DNA from: Bacteroidota bacterium
GTDB taxonomy: Bacteria; Bacteroidota; Bacteroidia; Chitinophagales; Chitinophagaceae
Assembly: GCA_018266575.1 (NCBI GenBank)
Contig: JAFEAE010000012.1
Span: forward strand, 124,001-188,000
Length of the DNA stretch: 64,000 bases
Direction: 5' to 3'
Within the stretch, counting starts at the first letter, position 1; each line of letters begins with the position of its first letter. Both the position numbers and the translations under genes were made by a program. Shown here one piece after another: positions 36,676 to 44,747 of the stretch. Under the pieces are notes generated by a model, which saw only the letters and a list, made by a program, of their open reading frames with translations, ran no database searches and was not told the DNA's origin.

Positions 36676-37092
36676 TTAATTTTTTGTTCCTGCGTGCTTA
36701 AGAATTGCATTCAATCGCTCAATACACACATTCCATCCTTTAGTGTGGCTAATAACATCTTCAATAATAATGAAGCCTTCATGCACCAATTGCAATTCTG
36801 TTCCATTTTCTTTTGGGATAAGCATCCACGCAACTTGTGAATCAAAAAATTTATTGTCTTTGGCTGACAAAGTTTTCCATGAATACAAAAGTTTTGTAAA
36901 TGGCTTTACTTCCAGCACTTCACAGTATATAGTACAGCCATTCTTGCCATCGAAACTGAATTTGTGTCCTGTAACCGCTTTAAAATCTGTTTTCCCAAGC
37001 CATTGTTCCAGTAATTCAGGTTTGGTAAGGTATTCCCAAACATCCTGGGTAGAATTGTTGAAATGCCAGGTTTGTGTAATTCGTTTCTCCAT
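36676..37092 (-). CDS. SRPBCC / AHSA1 domain protein
   Basis: A 138-residue protein beginning ITQTWHFNNSTQDVWEYLTK, then PELLEQWLGKTDFKAVTGHK (AHSA1 hallmark), FTKLLYSWKT and WMLIPKENGTELQLVHEGF. It is the first gene of a four-gene minus-strand operon (SRPBCC, ABM, SRPBCC, DHFR-like). Its promoter has twin palindromes like those of ArsR-regulated genes, but no ArsR gene is in this operon. Confidence 0.87.
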   Translation of the reverse strand: MEKRITQTWHFNNSTQDVWEYLTKPELLEQWLGKTDFKAVTGHKFSFDGKNGCTIYCEVLEVKPFTKLLYSWKTLSAKDNKFFDSQVAWMLIPKENGTELQLVHEGFIIIEDVISHTKGWNVCIERLNAILKHAGTKN

Positions 37093-37097
37093 AATGG

Positions 37098-37146
37098 GTA
37101 ACTTTTAAGTTACTCAAATATATGTAACTTTAAAGTTACAAAACAA
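37098..37146 (-). promoter_or_regulatory. Promoter with twin 16-bp palindromic operators
   Basis: GTAACTTTTAAGTTAC (37098-37113) and the perfect palindrome GTAACTTTAAAGTTAC (37124-37139) repeat with a 26-bp period. A TATATTTG -7 box (minus strand, 37115-37122) lies between them. A TTG at 37144-37146 is a possible -33 with 21-bp spacing. The proximal operator ends 5 bp before the ATG. The geometry is the same as at 34975-35023 but the operator sequence differs. Confidence 0.78.
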
Positions 37147-37206
37147 GTTTCTGGGGGTGAATTTTTTTAAAGAATAAAAATAACAACCGGAAATATGATC
37201 ACAATG

Positions 37207-37863
37207 TCAGGAGTGTGGCTGTTCATTTTTTTCGGGAAGGATTGGTTCAAATTCAGTTTGTGCGAGTTTGTTGATCTTCGGCTGAACGAACCATATACCA
37301 ATGAAATAGAACCAGATCAGAAAAAATTCCCCGGCAAAATCGGAGAAAGTAGTTTCTCTTTGAAGCTCGACAGTTTTGATTGTTTTTGATACGAAATATA
37401 TGGAGTGAAATATGCAGAACATCGCAAATAAATGCAGCGGAATAATTAATGCAAACACAATTCCGAATAATGCCACATTCGGTTCTTCCCCTCTTTCAGC
37501 TATTTTTATAAATCCTGTAAACGCTATTTCCATCGCAAAGCAAAAGGCGATCAGATAAACAACCGGGATAAAAAAGAAAATTTTAAACCTGTTTATTTTC
37601 ATTTTTATATTTCCCGGGACCTTTGGTTGAAGGCCGATTGCTATAGACCAAAACCAGCCAAAAAAAATGGCGACATAGGCGATCATTATTAGTGGGAAAA
37701 ACCGGAAAATATTAAATGCATTAGACATATCAGGGTTTCTCCCATTTCCAATGCTGGAAAATATGGTTATCATAAACCCGATCTGAAATAACATTGGAAT
37801 ACCAAAAAGAAGCGAAAATAGTTGCCAATGTTTTACATTTAGAAACCTGTCGGTTATGGTCAT
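37207..37863 (-). CDS. Hypothetical multi-pass membrane protein
   Basis: A 218-residue protein with about five hydrophobic segments (near 15-36, 52-76, 93-117, 132-158 and 180-196). It ends in a hydrophilic tail (FEPILPEKNEQPHS). I do not recognise the family. No operon partner is evident: the gap to the next gene in the same direction carries the twin-operator promoter. Confidence 0.65.
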   Translation of the reverse strand: MTITDRFLNVKHWQLFSLLFGIPMLFQIGFMITIFSSIGNGRNPDMSNAFNIFRFFPLIMIAYVAIFFGWFWSIAIGLQPKVPGNIKMKINRFKIFFFIPVVYLIAFCFAMEIAFTGFIKIAERGEEPNVALFGIVFALIIPLHLFAMFCIFHSIYFVSKTIKTVELQRETTFSDFAGEFFLIWFYFIGIWFVQPKINKLAQTEFEPILPEKNEQPHS

Positions 37864-38196
37864 ATATTTTTATTGTAAGCAAGAACGATTGTTACGATCA
37901 TCTGATTTCCATATTTCTGTTCGCATTTCAGGCAGCTGCGGTTCACACCCTGCTGAATAATCCTTTTCCGCGATACACAGCTTTTATGTATACGCAGTCT
38001 TTCTGCGCTTATTCAGTATGTTTCAGATAAAATGCAGCCTTCTTTATTTTGTCAATCAATATTTTTTGCTTTTGATGATATGATCAGATTCTTTGAATCG
38101 TAGTAACGCGCCTCATCATCTTTCGGGTTATTGTCAGATTCTTTTTCTGCTTTGATAATTGTCTATCTGTGTTCAAGGAATGTTTTCAAATTGTTT
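37864..38196. other. 333-bp gap, possible short gene remnant
   Basis: On the minus strand 38052-38162 is open for 36 codons and reads as protein-like text (ending SKAKNID) but has no start codon. It may be the tail of a lost gene. Otherwise nothing is recognisable. Confidence 0.3.
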
Positions 38197-38841
38197 TCAA
38201 TTGGTTCTATGATTTTTATTTTTTAGCAGTAATGTAAAAATTCTTGGAATGGTTGTCCTGTCGTTACTATCAAAAAATTCATTTAGCTCTGCTATATTAA
38301 ACCCGTGCTTTTTTGCAGCATTTGTAAAATCAGAGATGTTATGATTAAAACAGGTTACTATTTGTAATCCTTCTTCTGTTTCAAACCTTGCTTTTGTGCC
38401 GTTATATTGTTTGAAAGGGTGCAATTCCCCGATATACACATATCCGTTAACTGCCGACACATTTTTTACTTTTTCAAAAATCTTGTCTAAGTCTTCAATA
38501 TGTTCCAACACCAAGCTAAATGTGATTAAATCAAATTCTTTATTATTTACAAAATCCCAATCGTTTGTAATATCGGCCTGAAAAAACCGGACATTGCCAG
38601 ATTGAATTTTAGATTTTGCATTAGCCAACATTTCATCGGATAAATCAACTGCAACAATTGTCTTTGCTTTTGTAATTAACCATTCGGTATTTTTCCCGGT
38701 TCCGCATCCGATCTCAAGGCAACTGTCAATAACAATATTTTTAAGTGTTTCTCTTAGGGAAACAGCTTCCATATCCCTTGTTTTATTTTCATTGGTATCA
38801 TACTGCTTAGCCCAACTGTTGTATGCTTCTTTTACTTTCAT
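38197..38841 (-). CDS. Class I SAM-dependent methyltransferase
   Basis: A 214-residue methyltransferase. Motif I is CLEIGCGTGKN (about 41-51), the acidic residue after beta-2 is in VAVDLSDEML, motif post-II is QADITNDW, and FSLVLEHIED is the motif-IV region. It belongs to the Methyltransf_11/25 group. The substrate (small molecule or sugar) is unknown. Confidence 0.87.
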   Translation of the reverse strand: MKVKEAYNSWAKQYDTNENKTRDMEAVSLRETLKNIVIDSCLEIGCGTGKNTEWLITKAKTIVAVDLSDEMLANAKSKIQSGNVRFFQADITNDWDFVNNKEFDLITFSLVLEHIEDLDKIFEKVKNVSAVNGYVYIGELHPFKQYNGTKARFETEEGLQIVTCFNHNISDFTNAAKKHGFNIAELNEFFDSNDRTTIPRIFTLLLKNKNHRTN

Positions 38842-38983
38842 TTGCTGGTTATTTGAGAATGCAAACTTCCGAAACCTTTTTTACTTTCAGTCGGGTTCCG
38901 CGATAATTCCCTGGTAAAGCAAGTTGCTATAATGGAGACTCGCCCCGGAACCTAAGTTTTAGAATAATTATTTTCCTGCTCAC

Positions 38984-39358
38984 TTATAACGGTTGCCACA
39001 GTTGAACTTTGTTTCCTTCAACGTCGAGAATGTGTACAAACTTTCCGTAATCGTACGATTCCAAATTATCAAGGATTGTCACACCTTCTTTTTTTAATTC
39101 TTCTACCAATGCTTCGAGGTCGTCGACGGTGTAGTTGATCATAAAATCTTTTGAAGATGGCTCGAAATATTTTGTGTTCTCAGCAAACGGGCCCCAGGTT
39201 GTAGAACCGTTTTTTGTCGATTCTGCAATTTCTTTCCATTCAAAAGTTGCCCCGTAATCTGTAATGTCTAAACCAAGATGTGTTTTATACCATTCTTTCA
39301 TTTTTTTGGGGTCTTTGCATTTGAAAAAAATGCCGCCGATACCTGTTACTCTTTTCAT
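38984..39358 (-). CDS. VOC family protein (glyoxalase-like)
   Basis: A 124-residue VOC protein: GGIFFKCKDPKKMKEWYKTH, LGLDITDYGATFEW, DDLEALVEELKKEGVTILDN and the C-terminal VHILDVEGNKVQLWQP with the conserved Glu/Gln pattern. It is one of several VOC genes in this accessory run. Confidence 0.88.
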   Translation of the reverse strand: MKRVTGIGGIFFKCKDPKKMKEWYKTHLGLDITDYGATFEWKEIAESTKNGSTTWGPFAENTKYFEPSSKDFMINYTVDDLEALVEELKKEGVTILDNLESYDYGKFVHILDVEGNKVQLWQPL

Positions 39359-39421
39359 TTGATGTATAGTTTTTATTAATGAGATTTATAATTAAGGACC
39401 TGTTCATAAAATTACAGAGAG

Positions 39422-39703
39422 TTACACTATGCCGAAATATTTGTTGTTGTACAAGTGAGTGACACAACCGGAGCTGATAGTAGCAATGCTGCTTAGTACA
39501 AAATAAATATAAATAAAATAACCCTGTTGATTTTTCCTATAAGAATAAGTCCATTTTGAGGTTGCCTGATCCAGATCGGCAAATTCAATTAGTCTCCAGG
39601 TGCCAATCAATTTATTGGTTGGGATGGCTGATGTTTTTTGCTGTGCAAATAAATGGGATGTTAGTGACAATGATAATAACAGAAGTGTGTAAAGGCTTTT
39701 CAT
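39422..39703 (-). pseudogene. Truncated lipocalin-like exported protein
   Basis: A signal peptide (MKSLYTLLLLSLSLTSHLFAQQ) and the first strands of a lipocalin-like domain are intact: LIGTWRLIEFADLDQATSKW and YSYRKNQQGYFIYIY. Normally about 100 more residues with repeated strands follow, but here the frame runs into an unrelated tail and stops at residue 93. I read it as a gene truncated by deletion or rearrangement. Confidence 0.6.
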
Positions 39704-39757
39704 TTGATCGTGTTAATTGTTTGTGTGTTGCAGGCAATCAACATGCGAACATAAGAT

Positions 39758-40684
39758 TCAATTTAAATATTTTTCAAACCACTTACAAATTTCCGACATA
39801 TCCGGAGTGGGAGTGTGCCCTGCATTATGCGATGCAAAAATTTTAACCGGGACATTATTTTGCAGTAATTTTTCATACATATCTTTTCCTTGCCGCACTG
39901 CAATCACGGGGTCATTATCGGAATAATATATTAGTGTAGGTGCACTGTTTTTTGTTACCAGTGCAAAAGGGGAAGCGTCAATATATTTTCCTGAAAGCAC
40001 AAATTTTCCATCTTTCATTTGCGGCAAACTACCCATATATGCTGCAAGCACCGATACCAGAAAATCGTTGGCAATAATTGAGTCTTGGTGCTTGTTGATA
40101 TCTGCAAGATTAAACGGCGCTGCCAATGTTACTACAGCTTGTACTTTGGAACTCACACTGTCAACAGGTGATTTGGAATTTGTATTCTTATCATCCGCCA
40201 CTCCGATCATAGCTGCCAGGTTTGCACCGGAAGAATGGCCCATTGCCCCGATGTGAACGGGATCGATCTTATATTCATTTGCATGGTATCTTACAAAACG
40301 CACAGCTCTCCGGCAATCTTCAATAATATCCTGGTACTGGAATTTAGGTGTGAACCTGTGATTGACCACAAAAAGTGTGTACCCGTTTTGTACCAATGCT
40401 TTTCCCCATTTGCCCATATAAGCGCTGTCTAAGGTTATGTCATCTTTTAAAGGTTCCTGATTATAATCTGATGGATAAACAAATCCCCATGCGCTGCCCG
40501 GAATAAAAATAATTGCTTTATGATTAGGTTTTATTGGCACATAAACATCCATCAATAATGCTGTGCCCGAAACCATGCCGTAGACTATGTTCTCCATTTT
40601 TTTAGGAGTTGTGTTTTGAGAGAAAGAGCTGGAACCGATTACCATGGTTGCAAATAATAGTACTAATGGTTTTGGGGCTTTCAT
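39758..40684 (-). CDS. Exported esterase / alpha/beta hydrolase
   Basis: A 308-residue hydrolase with a signal peptide (KPLVLLFATMVIGSSSFSQ). MDVYVPIKPNHKAIIFIPGS gives the hormone-sensitive-lipase-like oxyanion region. The nucleophile is in GAMGHSSGANLAAM (S near 152), the acid in YYSDNDPV, and the base in SHNAGHTP. It resembles BD-FAE-type esterases. It probably acts in the periplasm on ester-linked substrates. Confidence 0.87.
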   Translation of the reverse strand: MKAPKPLVLLFATMVIGSSSFSQNTTPKKMENIVYGMVSGTALLMDVYVPIKPNHKAIIFIPGSAWGFVYPSDYNQEPLKDDITLDSAYMGKWGKALVQNGYTLFVVNHRFTPKFQYQDIIEDCRRAVRFVRYHANEYKIDPVHIGAMGHSSGANLAAMIGVADDKNTNSKSPVDSVSSKVQAVVTLAAPFNLADINKHQDSIIANDFLVSVLAAYMGSLPQMKDGKFVLSGKYIDASPFALVTKNSAPTLIYYSDNDPVIAVRQGKDMYEKLLQNNVPVKIFASHNAGHTPTPDMSEICKWFEKYLN

Positions 40685-40715
40685 TTTTCAAAGTTTAGTT
40701 GTTTGGAGTGGATTG

Positions 40716-40770
40716 GCTGAAGTTACAACAAACGATCAATAAAATTAATGCTGCAGAGATGCGGATTATC
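40716..40770. repeat. Repeat R3, partial copy
   Basis: GCTGAAGTTACAACAA matches the start of the R3 copies at 45912 and 46930, and GATGCGGATTATC resembles their GATGCGTATCC. It lies 32 bp upstream of the esterase start, in the same relative orientation as the other copies. Confidence 0.5.
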
Positions 40771-40796
40771 AGGCACGTGTTGACGAATTCATTATG

Positions 40797-41077
40797 TCAT
40801 TGGTAGGTATTTTCGCCTGGCAAATTAGGTTCCTGTTTTTTATAAATTATTTTTCCCCATTTTATTTTGTCCCATATACGCTCATGAAAAAAATAACCAA
40901 GAGTTGTATAAATGTTGCTTACAATCATAAAGCCCAATGCTATTTTAGCTTGCCCTGTAAAAATATATATGGAAGTAAAGTCAAGAATAAAATTACCAAA
41001 CGGTAGCTTAGCGTTTTAACTACAGTCCTGCTAACTGTTTCAGTTGCCTGATGTGTCTGATGGGAAAGAATTTGCAT
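40797..41077 (-). pseudogene. DUF2061 membrane protein with one frameshift
   Basis: From the ATG at 41077 the first frame reads VSRTVVKTLSYRLVILFLTL, then stops. Shifting by one base within the run ATATATATTTTT (about 40958-40970) gives TGQAKIALGFMIVSNIYTTL and GYFFHERIWDKIKWGKI to a stop at 40797. Joined, the two parts give about 93 residues of a DUF2061 protein with two membrane helices. The single missing base sits in a repetitive run, so it may be a true mutation or a sequencing error. Confidence 0.72.
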
Positions 41078-41381
41078 ATTTATTTTAATTGAATGGCCAA
41101 TAATGATTTTTCAGGGTTCTTATTTTTTTTCTGCAATACCGGGGATAAGTAAATGCGTGGAACCGGTTTTGTTGTGCACCTGGTACAATTAAATTTACCT
41201 GTTATTTTTTTAGTAACTTTTCAGCAGCGGGTACATTTTAACTGCGATTAACTATTATCAGTAGAAATAATAATAAACGTTCAATACGATTATGCCTGCC
41301 GGATCTTAAATGAAGATTGATTTGCAACTGAAGTTTTTTCTGCCAGCCAGTCCGGCGTTCAACTCTTAGGTGGTCGTATCG
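41078..41381. other. 304-bp intergenic stretch, nothing recognised
   Basis: AT-rich sequence with no coding frame, hairpin or repeat that I can support. Confidence 0.4.
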
Positions 41382-41813
41382 CTACTCCAAAAGTGAAGCC
41401 TTAACCCCATATCGTATTGCAGCTTCAAGTATATCAATGTTTATATCTCTGAGCGCTTTGAACTTTATGCAATAGCCACTTACACTAGCCTTGTCTATTT
41501 TTTTTCCGTAGGTTTCAGCCAAATATTTTTTGTCTTTAATACCCATGATATAGACAGAGATTCCGGTTGTATTTGCGCTCAAGCCAATTTGATAAAACTC
41601 CCTCGTTTTTCCATCAGCATATTTTATGGTGTACACTCCGTATCCAATATTAGGGTTTGTAACAATCTTACCTTTTTCGTCTTTACCATCGAGGAACCAT
41701 AATCTGCATCCTGGCAACACCTGAAGTATGAACCTGTGCAACTCCTGCATGTCGTTGCATTTTGGTTCAGGCTGGCTGGCAATATATTTTTTGATTTGTT
41801 CCTTCAGGTTCAT
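41382..41813 (-). CDS. DUF1801 domain protein
   Basis: A 143-residue protein: MQELHRFILQVLPGCRLWFL is the DUF1801 helix region, followed by GYGVYTIKYADGKTREFYQI and GLSANTTGISVYIMGIKD, with a C-terminal FKALRDINIDILEAAIRYG. The family has a frataxin-like or YdhG-like fold and no known activity. It has no close neighbour in its direction; an R3 copy lies about 50 bp upstream. Confidence 0.83.
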   Translation of the reverse strand: MNLKEQIKKYIASQPEPKCNDMQELHRFILQVLPGCRLWFLDGKDEKGKIVTNPNIGYGVYTIKYADGKTREFYQIGLSANTTGISVYIMGIKDKKYLAETYGKKIDKASVSGYCIKFKALRDINIDILEAAIRYGVKASLLE

Positions 41814-41863
41814 ATAAAATTGTTTGTCACCTGCATTGTGCGACGACTGATCCTGATCAATAA

Positions 41864-41975
41864 CCTAATGTACAAAATATTTTCTACAGCAGAATGTATG
41901 ATGTATTGCATTAACTAACAGAGATGATTATGCGAAGAAGGGCTGTGTTATTTTATTGATGGATATCCCTGAAAT
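41864..41975. repeat. Repeat R3, subtype 2, copy 1
   Basis: The stretch CTAATGTACAAAATATTTT is identical to one at about 44518, and both are followed by AACTAACA-n5-GTTAT-n-CGAAGA-like sequence (here ACTAACAGAGATGATTATGC) and a TTATTTT-TTG tract. The second half resembles the R3 copies at 45912 and 46930. It lies upstream of the DUF1801 gene. Confidence 0.5.
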
Positions 41976-42101
41976 TGTTTGCAACTAAAGCAAGTGAGTA
42001 AGGAAAAAATCAACCCGGAATTGAAAATTGAAGCAAATTTGTTCAATTTACATTTTACTCTGGCAGGAGGCATTGTGTGCTAAGTGCATTTTTCTTCTTA
42101 T

Positions 42102-42281
42102 CTAAGTTAATAGCGCCCCGCAAATTCCGCCACCAACTATAAAAAATATAGCTGCGGCAATCAACAATTTCTTTGCATTTTCCGGCCTTGACCTGAGCCT
42201 GGCCAGGCCCATGATCAATAAAATTATTGGTATGAGCCAATATAGCAGAATCAAGCCTATTAAAAAACCTATTCCATTCAT
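42102..42281 (-). CDS. 59-residue membrane protein of the Lgt-like / radical SAM operon
   Basis: A small protein with two TM helices: FLIGLILLYWLIPIILLIMG (about 6-25) and a second from LLIAAAIFFIVGG (about 39-52). A basic hairpin lies between (LARLRSRPENAKK). It starts 10 bp after the radical SAM stop, so it is the third gene of that operon. A longer frame overlaps it (start 42288), but that product is not hydrophobic and looks like a shadow. Family unknown; it may anchor or assist the radical SAM enzyme at the membrane. Confidence 0.7.
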   Translation of the reverse strand: MNGIGFLIGLILLYWLIPIILLIMGLARLRSRPENAKKLLIAAAIFFIVGGGICGALLT

Positions 42282-42291
42282 AATACAATTT

Positions 42292-43686
42292 TTAAATTGT
42301 TTGAATTCTTATTTTTTCCAGATACTCTTTTTTATCATCCCTGTAAAAAAGGTTCATTGTTTCAAAAGGTATTATTTTATTGTCTTTGTTTACGATGTGT
42401 ACACAGGATTTTTTTATAGCCCTCACATCAAAATTGTAGGCATCTATAAATTGCATAATTATTATCCTGAATAAATTGTCGTAACTAAGGCTTGGTGCTT
42501 CAACAAAGGGAAGGCAACAAAGTAAACTATGCAATTTGGATGATGCTTTGTCTGTAGATGTTCCGGTACTGAATATTTCGAACATTTTGCGGTGCAGTTC
42601 CTGGTCTTGTTCATACACAATGGTGTTCTTGCTATTGTCAAGCAAGTCTGCAGGGTTAATATATCTTGTAAGAGGAATATTGTTTCCTGCTAATTTTAAA
42701 ACATAACCCATTACTAATGCGTCGGGATTACAGGGCACCGGAATCAAATCATCGGGCTTGAAAATTTCGGTCTGTTCCAATATTTTTCTTCTTACTTCGG
42801 TAAGTGTGATCCTGTTTGTTTCATAATCAAAGTTGTTGATCCTTCCTGCTATTTGTGTTGGCTGAAATGTTACACCCCTGACACATTTTTGATTGAGCGC
42901 ATACTCAATTATTTTACCTATCTCATCATCATTAAGCCCTTTTTTAAGCGTCACTACTAATGTTGTTGAAAGATTTAGGTTATTGAGGTTTTCAATTGCT
43001 TTTTCCCTGATCTTTTTCAGATTGGCGCCACGTAATGAAACCAGGGCTTCTTCTTTGAATGAATCGAATTGCAGATAAATTTCAAAGTCGGGGGAATAAC
43101 TTTTCAGGCGTTTGGCGAATTCAAAATCTTTGGCAATCTCAATGCCATTTGTATTCACCATAATGTGTTTTATGGGAAGCGTCTTTGCGTAGTCAAGAAT
43201 TTCAAAAAACTGAGGATGAAGTGTCGGTTCGCCACCGCTGATCTGAACAACATCAGGTTCCTTTTCATTCTCAACAATTGTATCCAACATTGTTTTCACT
43301 TCTTCAAACGTCCGGTGCCTTCCGTGCGTTGGCGAAGAGCCTGCATAACAGGTCGGACAGGTGAGGTTACACCGGTCTGTAATCTCAATGATCGTAAGGC
43401 AAGAGTGTTGCTCATGGTCAGGGCAAAGCCCGCAGTCGTACGGGCAACCATAATGGGTTTTTGTATTGAATGTATATGGAGTTTCCGACGGCTTGTTATA
43501 GTTCCTGATATTTTTGTAGTATTCTATATCATCTGCTATTAATATTTTTGAATTGCCATGTTCGGGGCACCTTTTCAACATGTACACATTGCCATCTTCA
43601 AAAACGATCTTGGCATCAATCCGTTTTAAACATTGCGGGCATAAGCTAATTGTGTAATCGTAATAGGTATATTTTCTGGTAGGCAT
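42292..43686 (-). CDS. Radical SAM protein resembling tetraether lipid synthase (Tes, MJ0619 type)
   Basis: A 464-residue protein. The N-terminus has C16-x2-C19 and C40PEHG, as in the rubredoxin-like site of this family. A second Cys cluster follows: GCPYDCGLCPDHEQHSC (C81, C85, C88, C96). The radical SAM motif is C106NLTCPTC113 (C-x3-C-x2-C), then QISGGEPTLHP. A long C-terminal part holds more Cys (VPCNPDA, LLCCLP). This order matches the MJ0619/Tes family, which joins lipid chains by C-C bond formation in archaea and has bacterial homologues. The substrate here is not known; the Lgt-like gene overlapping it upstream points to a glycerolipid. Confidence 0.83.
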   Translation of the reverse strand: MPTRKYTYYDYTISLCPQCLKRIDAKIVFEDGNVYMLKRCPEHGNSKILIADDIEYYKNIRNYNKPSETPYTFNTKTHYGCPYDCGLCPDHEQHSCLTIIEITDRCNLTCPTCYAGSSPTHGRHRTFEEVKTMLDTIVENEKEPDVVQISGGEPTLHPQFFEILDYAKTLPIKHIMVNTNGIEIAKDFEFAKRLKSYSPDFEIYLQFDSFKEEALVSLRGANLKKIREKAIENLNNLNLSTTLVVTLKKGLNDDEIGKIIEYALNQKCVRGVTFQPTQIAGRINNFDYETNRITLTEVRRKILEQTEIFKPDDLIPVPCNPDALVMGYVLKLAGNNIPLTRYINPADLLDNSKNTIVYEQDQELHRKMFEIFSTGTSTDKASSKLHSLLCCLPFVEAPSLSYDNLFRIIIMQFIDAYNFDVRAIKKSCVHIVNKDNKIIPFETMNLFYRDDKKEYLEKIRIQTI

Positions 43687-44419
43687 TTTTAATTATCTGT
43701 TTTAATGTCGGCACGTAATACATCCAACATAGTATACAAAGCCATTGAATGCTGCTCAATCCTAAAACAAAAAAAACATTTGGTTTAAGAAACTCAATCA
43801 GGAAACGAAAACCAAAATATGAAATCATAAAAACTTTAAATAGCAATCCACTTTCTTTTTTTGTGTAAAAACTGATTCTCTTTAAAAAAATGAAAAGCAA
43901 AATCAAAAAAATAATTTCATAAAGTGAAGTTGGATGCCTGCGCAATCCGTCTCCTAAATCCATACCGGTTATAAAACCAGTTTCTTTGCCGTAGGTAAAT
44001 TCTTTGGTTCCGCTTAAAAAGCAACCTACGCGGCCAATGAATATGCCAACGATTAACGGAAAAGTAAATAAGTCGCCTGAAGATTGTTTTTCGTTGATAA
44101 TTTTTTTTGAGATCTCTACACCGATCAAACCTCCAAACAATCCACCCATTATGGATTTTGTGTTGAGCAATTGAACCAGGTTGTTTGTATTAAGCCTGAT
44201 CAAAGGATTTTCCAAAAAGCCAATCAGCCTTGAACCAAGAAATGCCCCTGCGGTTGCGCCCAATATAATTGAAAGCCTGTTTCTGTTTGATATCCCGTCG
44301 CTGCTCCACTTACGCAGCCAGAGGTAATACCTGAATGCCACAAAAAATGCCAGGTATTCCAATACCATGTGGACATTAATTGTAACTCCGAAAATTACCG
44401 GCTCAAAAGGGATTGTCAA
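43646..44419 (-). CDS. Lgt-like (prolipoprotein diacylglyceryl transferase fold) membrane protein
   Basis: A 257-residue polytopic protein with about seven TM helices and an Lgt-like core. GGLFGGLIGVE (about 92-102) matches the SFHGGLIG region, but the essential His of Lgt (H103 in E. coli) is F95. IGRVGCFLSG (128-137) matches RIGNFING with Arg130 kept and Asn changed to C133. RRHPTSLYE is well conserved. It is therefore a divergent homologue, probably not the housekeeping lipoprotein transferase. Its 3' end overlaps the radical SAM start by 41 bp, which implies a joint function on phospholipid. Confidence 0.8.
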   Translation of the reverse strand: MTIPFEPVIFGVTINVHMVLEYLAFFVAFRYYLWLRKWSSDGISNRNRLSIILGATAGAFLGSRLIGFLENPLIRLNTNNLVQLLNTKSIMGGLFGGLIGVEISKKIINEKQSSGDLFTFPLIVGIFIGRVGCFLSGTKEFTYGKETGFITGMDLGDGLRRHPTSLYEIIFLILLFIFLKRISFYTKKESGLLFKVFMISYFGFRFLIEFLKPNVFFVLGLSSIQWLCILCWMYYVPTLKQIIKNAYQKIYLLRLHN

Positions 44420-44514
44420 TGCTTCCTGGGTTTATTAAATTATATATAAGAGTTTCTGCCTGACGGTCGGTAGGGAATTTGAAAAACGGGTGCCGACAAT
44501 TGAGGCTGATTAAT

Positions 44515-44617
44515 AAACTAATGTACAAAATATTTTTTATCGTTTAATTAAATATCTGTTCAAACTAACATATATGGTTATACGAAGATTGAATTATATT
44601 ATTTTGTTGCCGAAAAT
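44515..44617. repeat. Repeat R3, subtype 2, copy 2
   Basis: CTAATGTACAAAATATTTT is identical to the copy at 41864. CTAACATATATGGTTATACG and TTATTTTGTTGCCG follow, close to the R3 core. It lies 96 bp upstream of the Lgt-like start and also upstream of the divergent DHFR-like gene. Confidence 0.55.
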
Positions 44618-44747
44618 CTTAACCGGAAAAATAGTATGCAGAAACCCGTTTTAGCATTAATTCGTTTATTTACTAAATGCATCTACCTCTGTTAAAATGT
44701 TTTTTCATCAGCAGATCGGGCAATGCTTTTAACTTTGTAAAAAAGTT

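Noticed and set aside
40794..41006. 70-codon plus-strand frame
   Set aside because: It is the antisense of the frameshifted DUF2061 gene, whose minus-strand text is clearly recognisable.
42055..42288. 77-codon frame overlapping the small membrane gene
   Set aside because: The alternative frame (42102-42281) gives a clean two-helix membrane protein in operon position; the longer frame has no such character.
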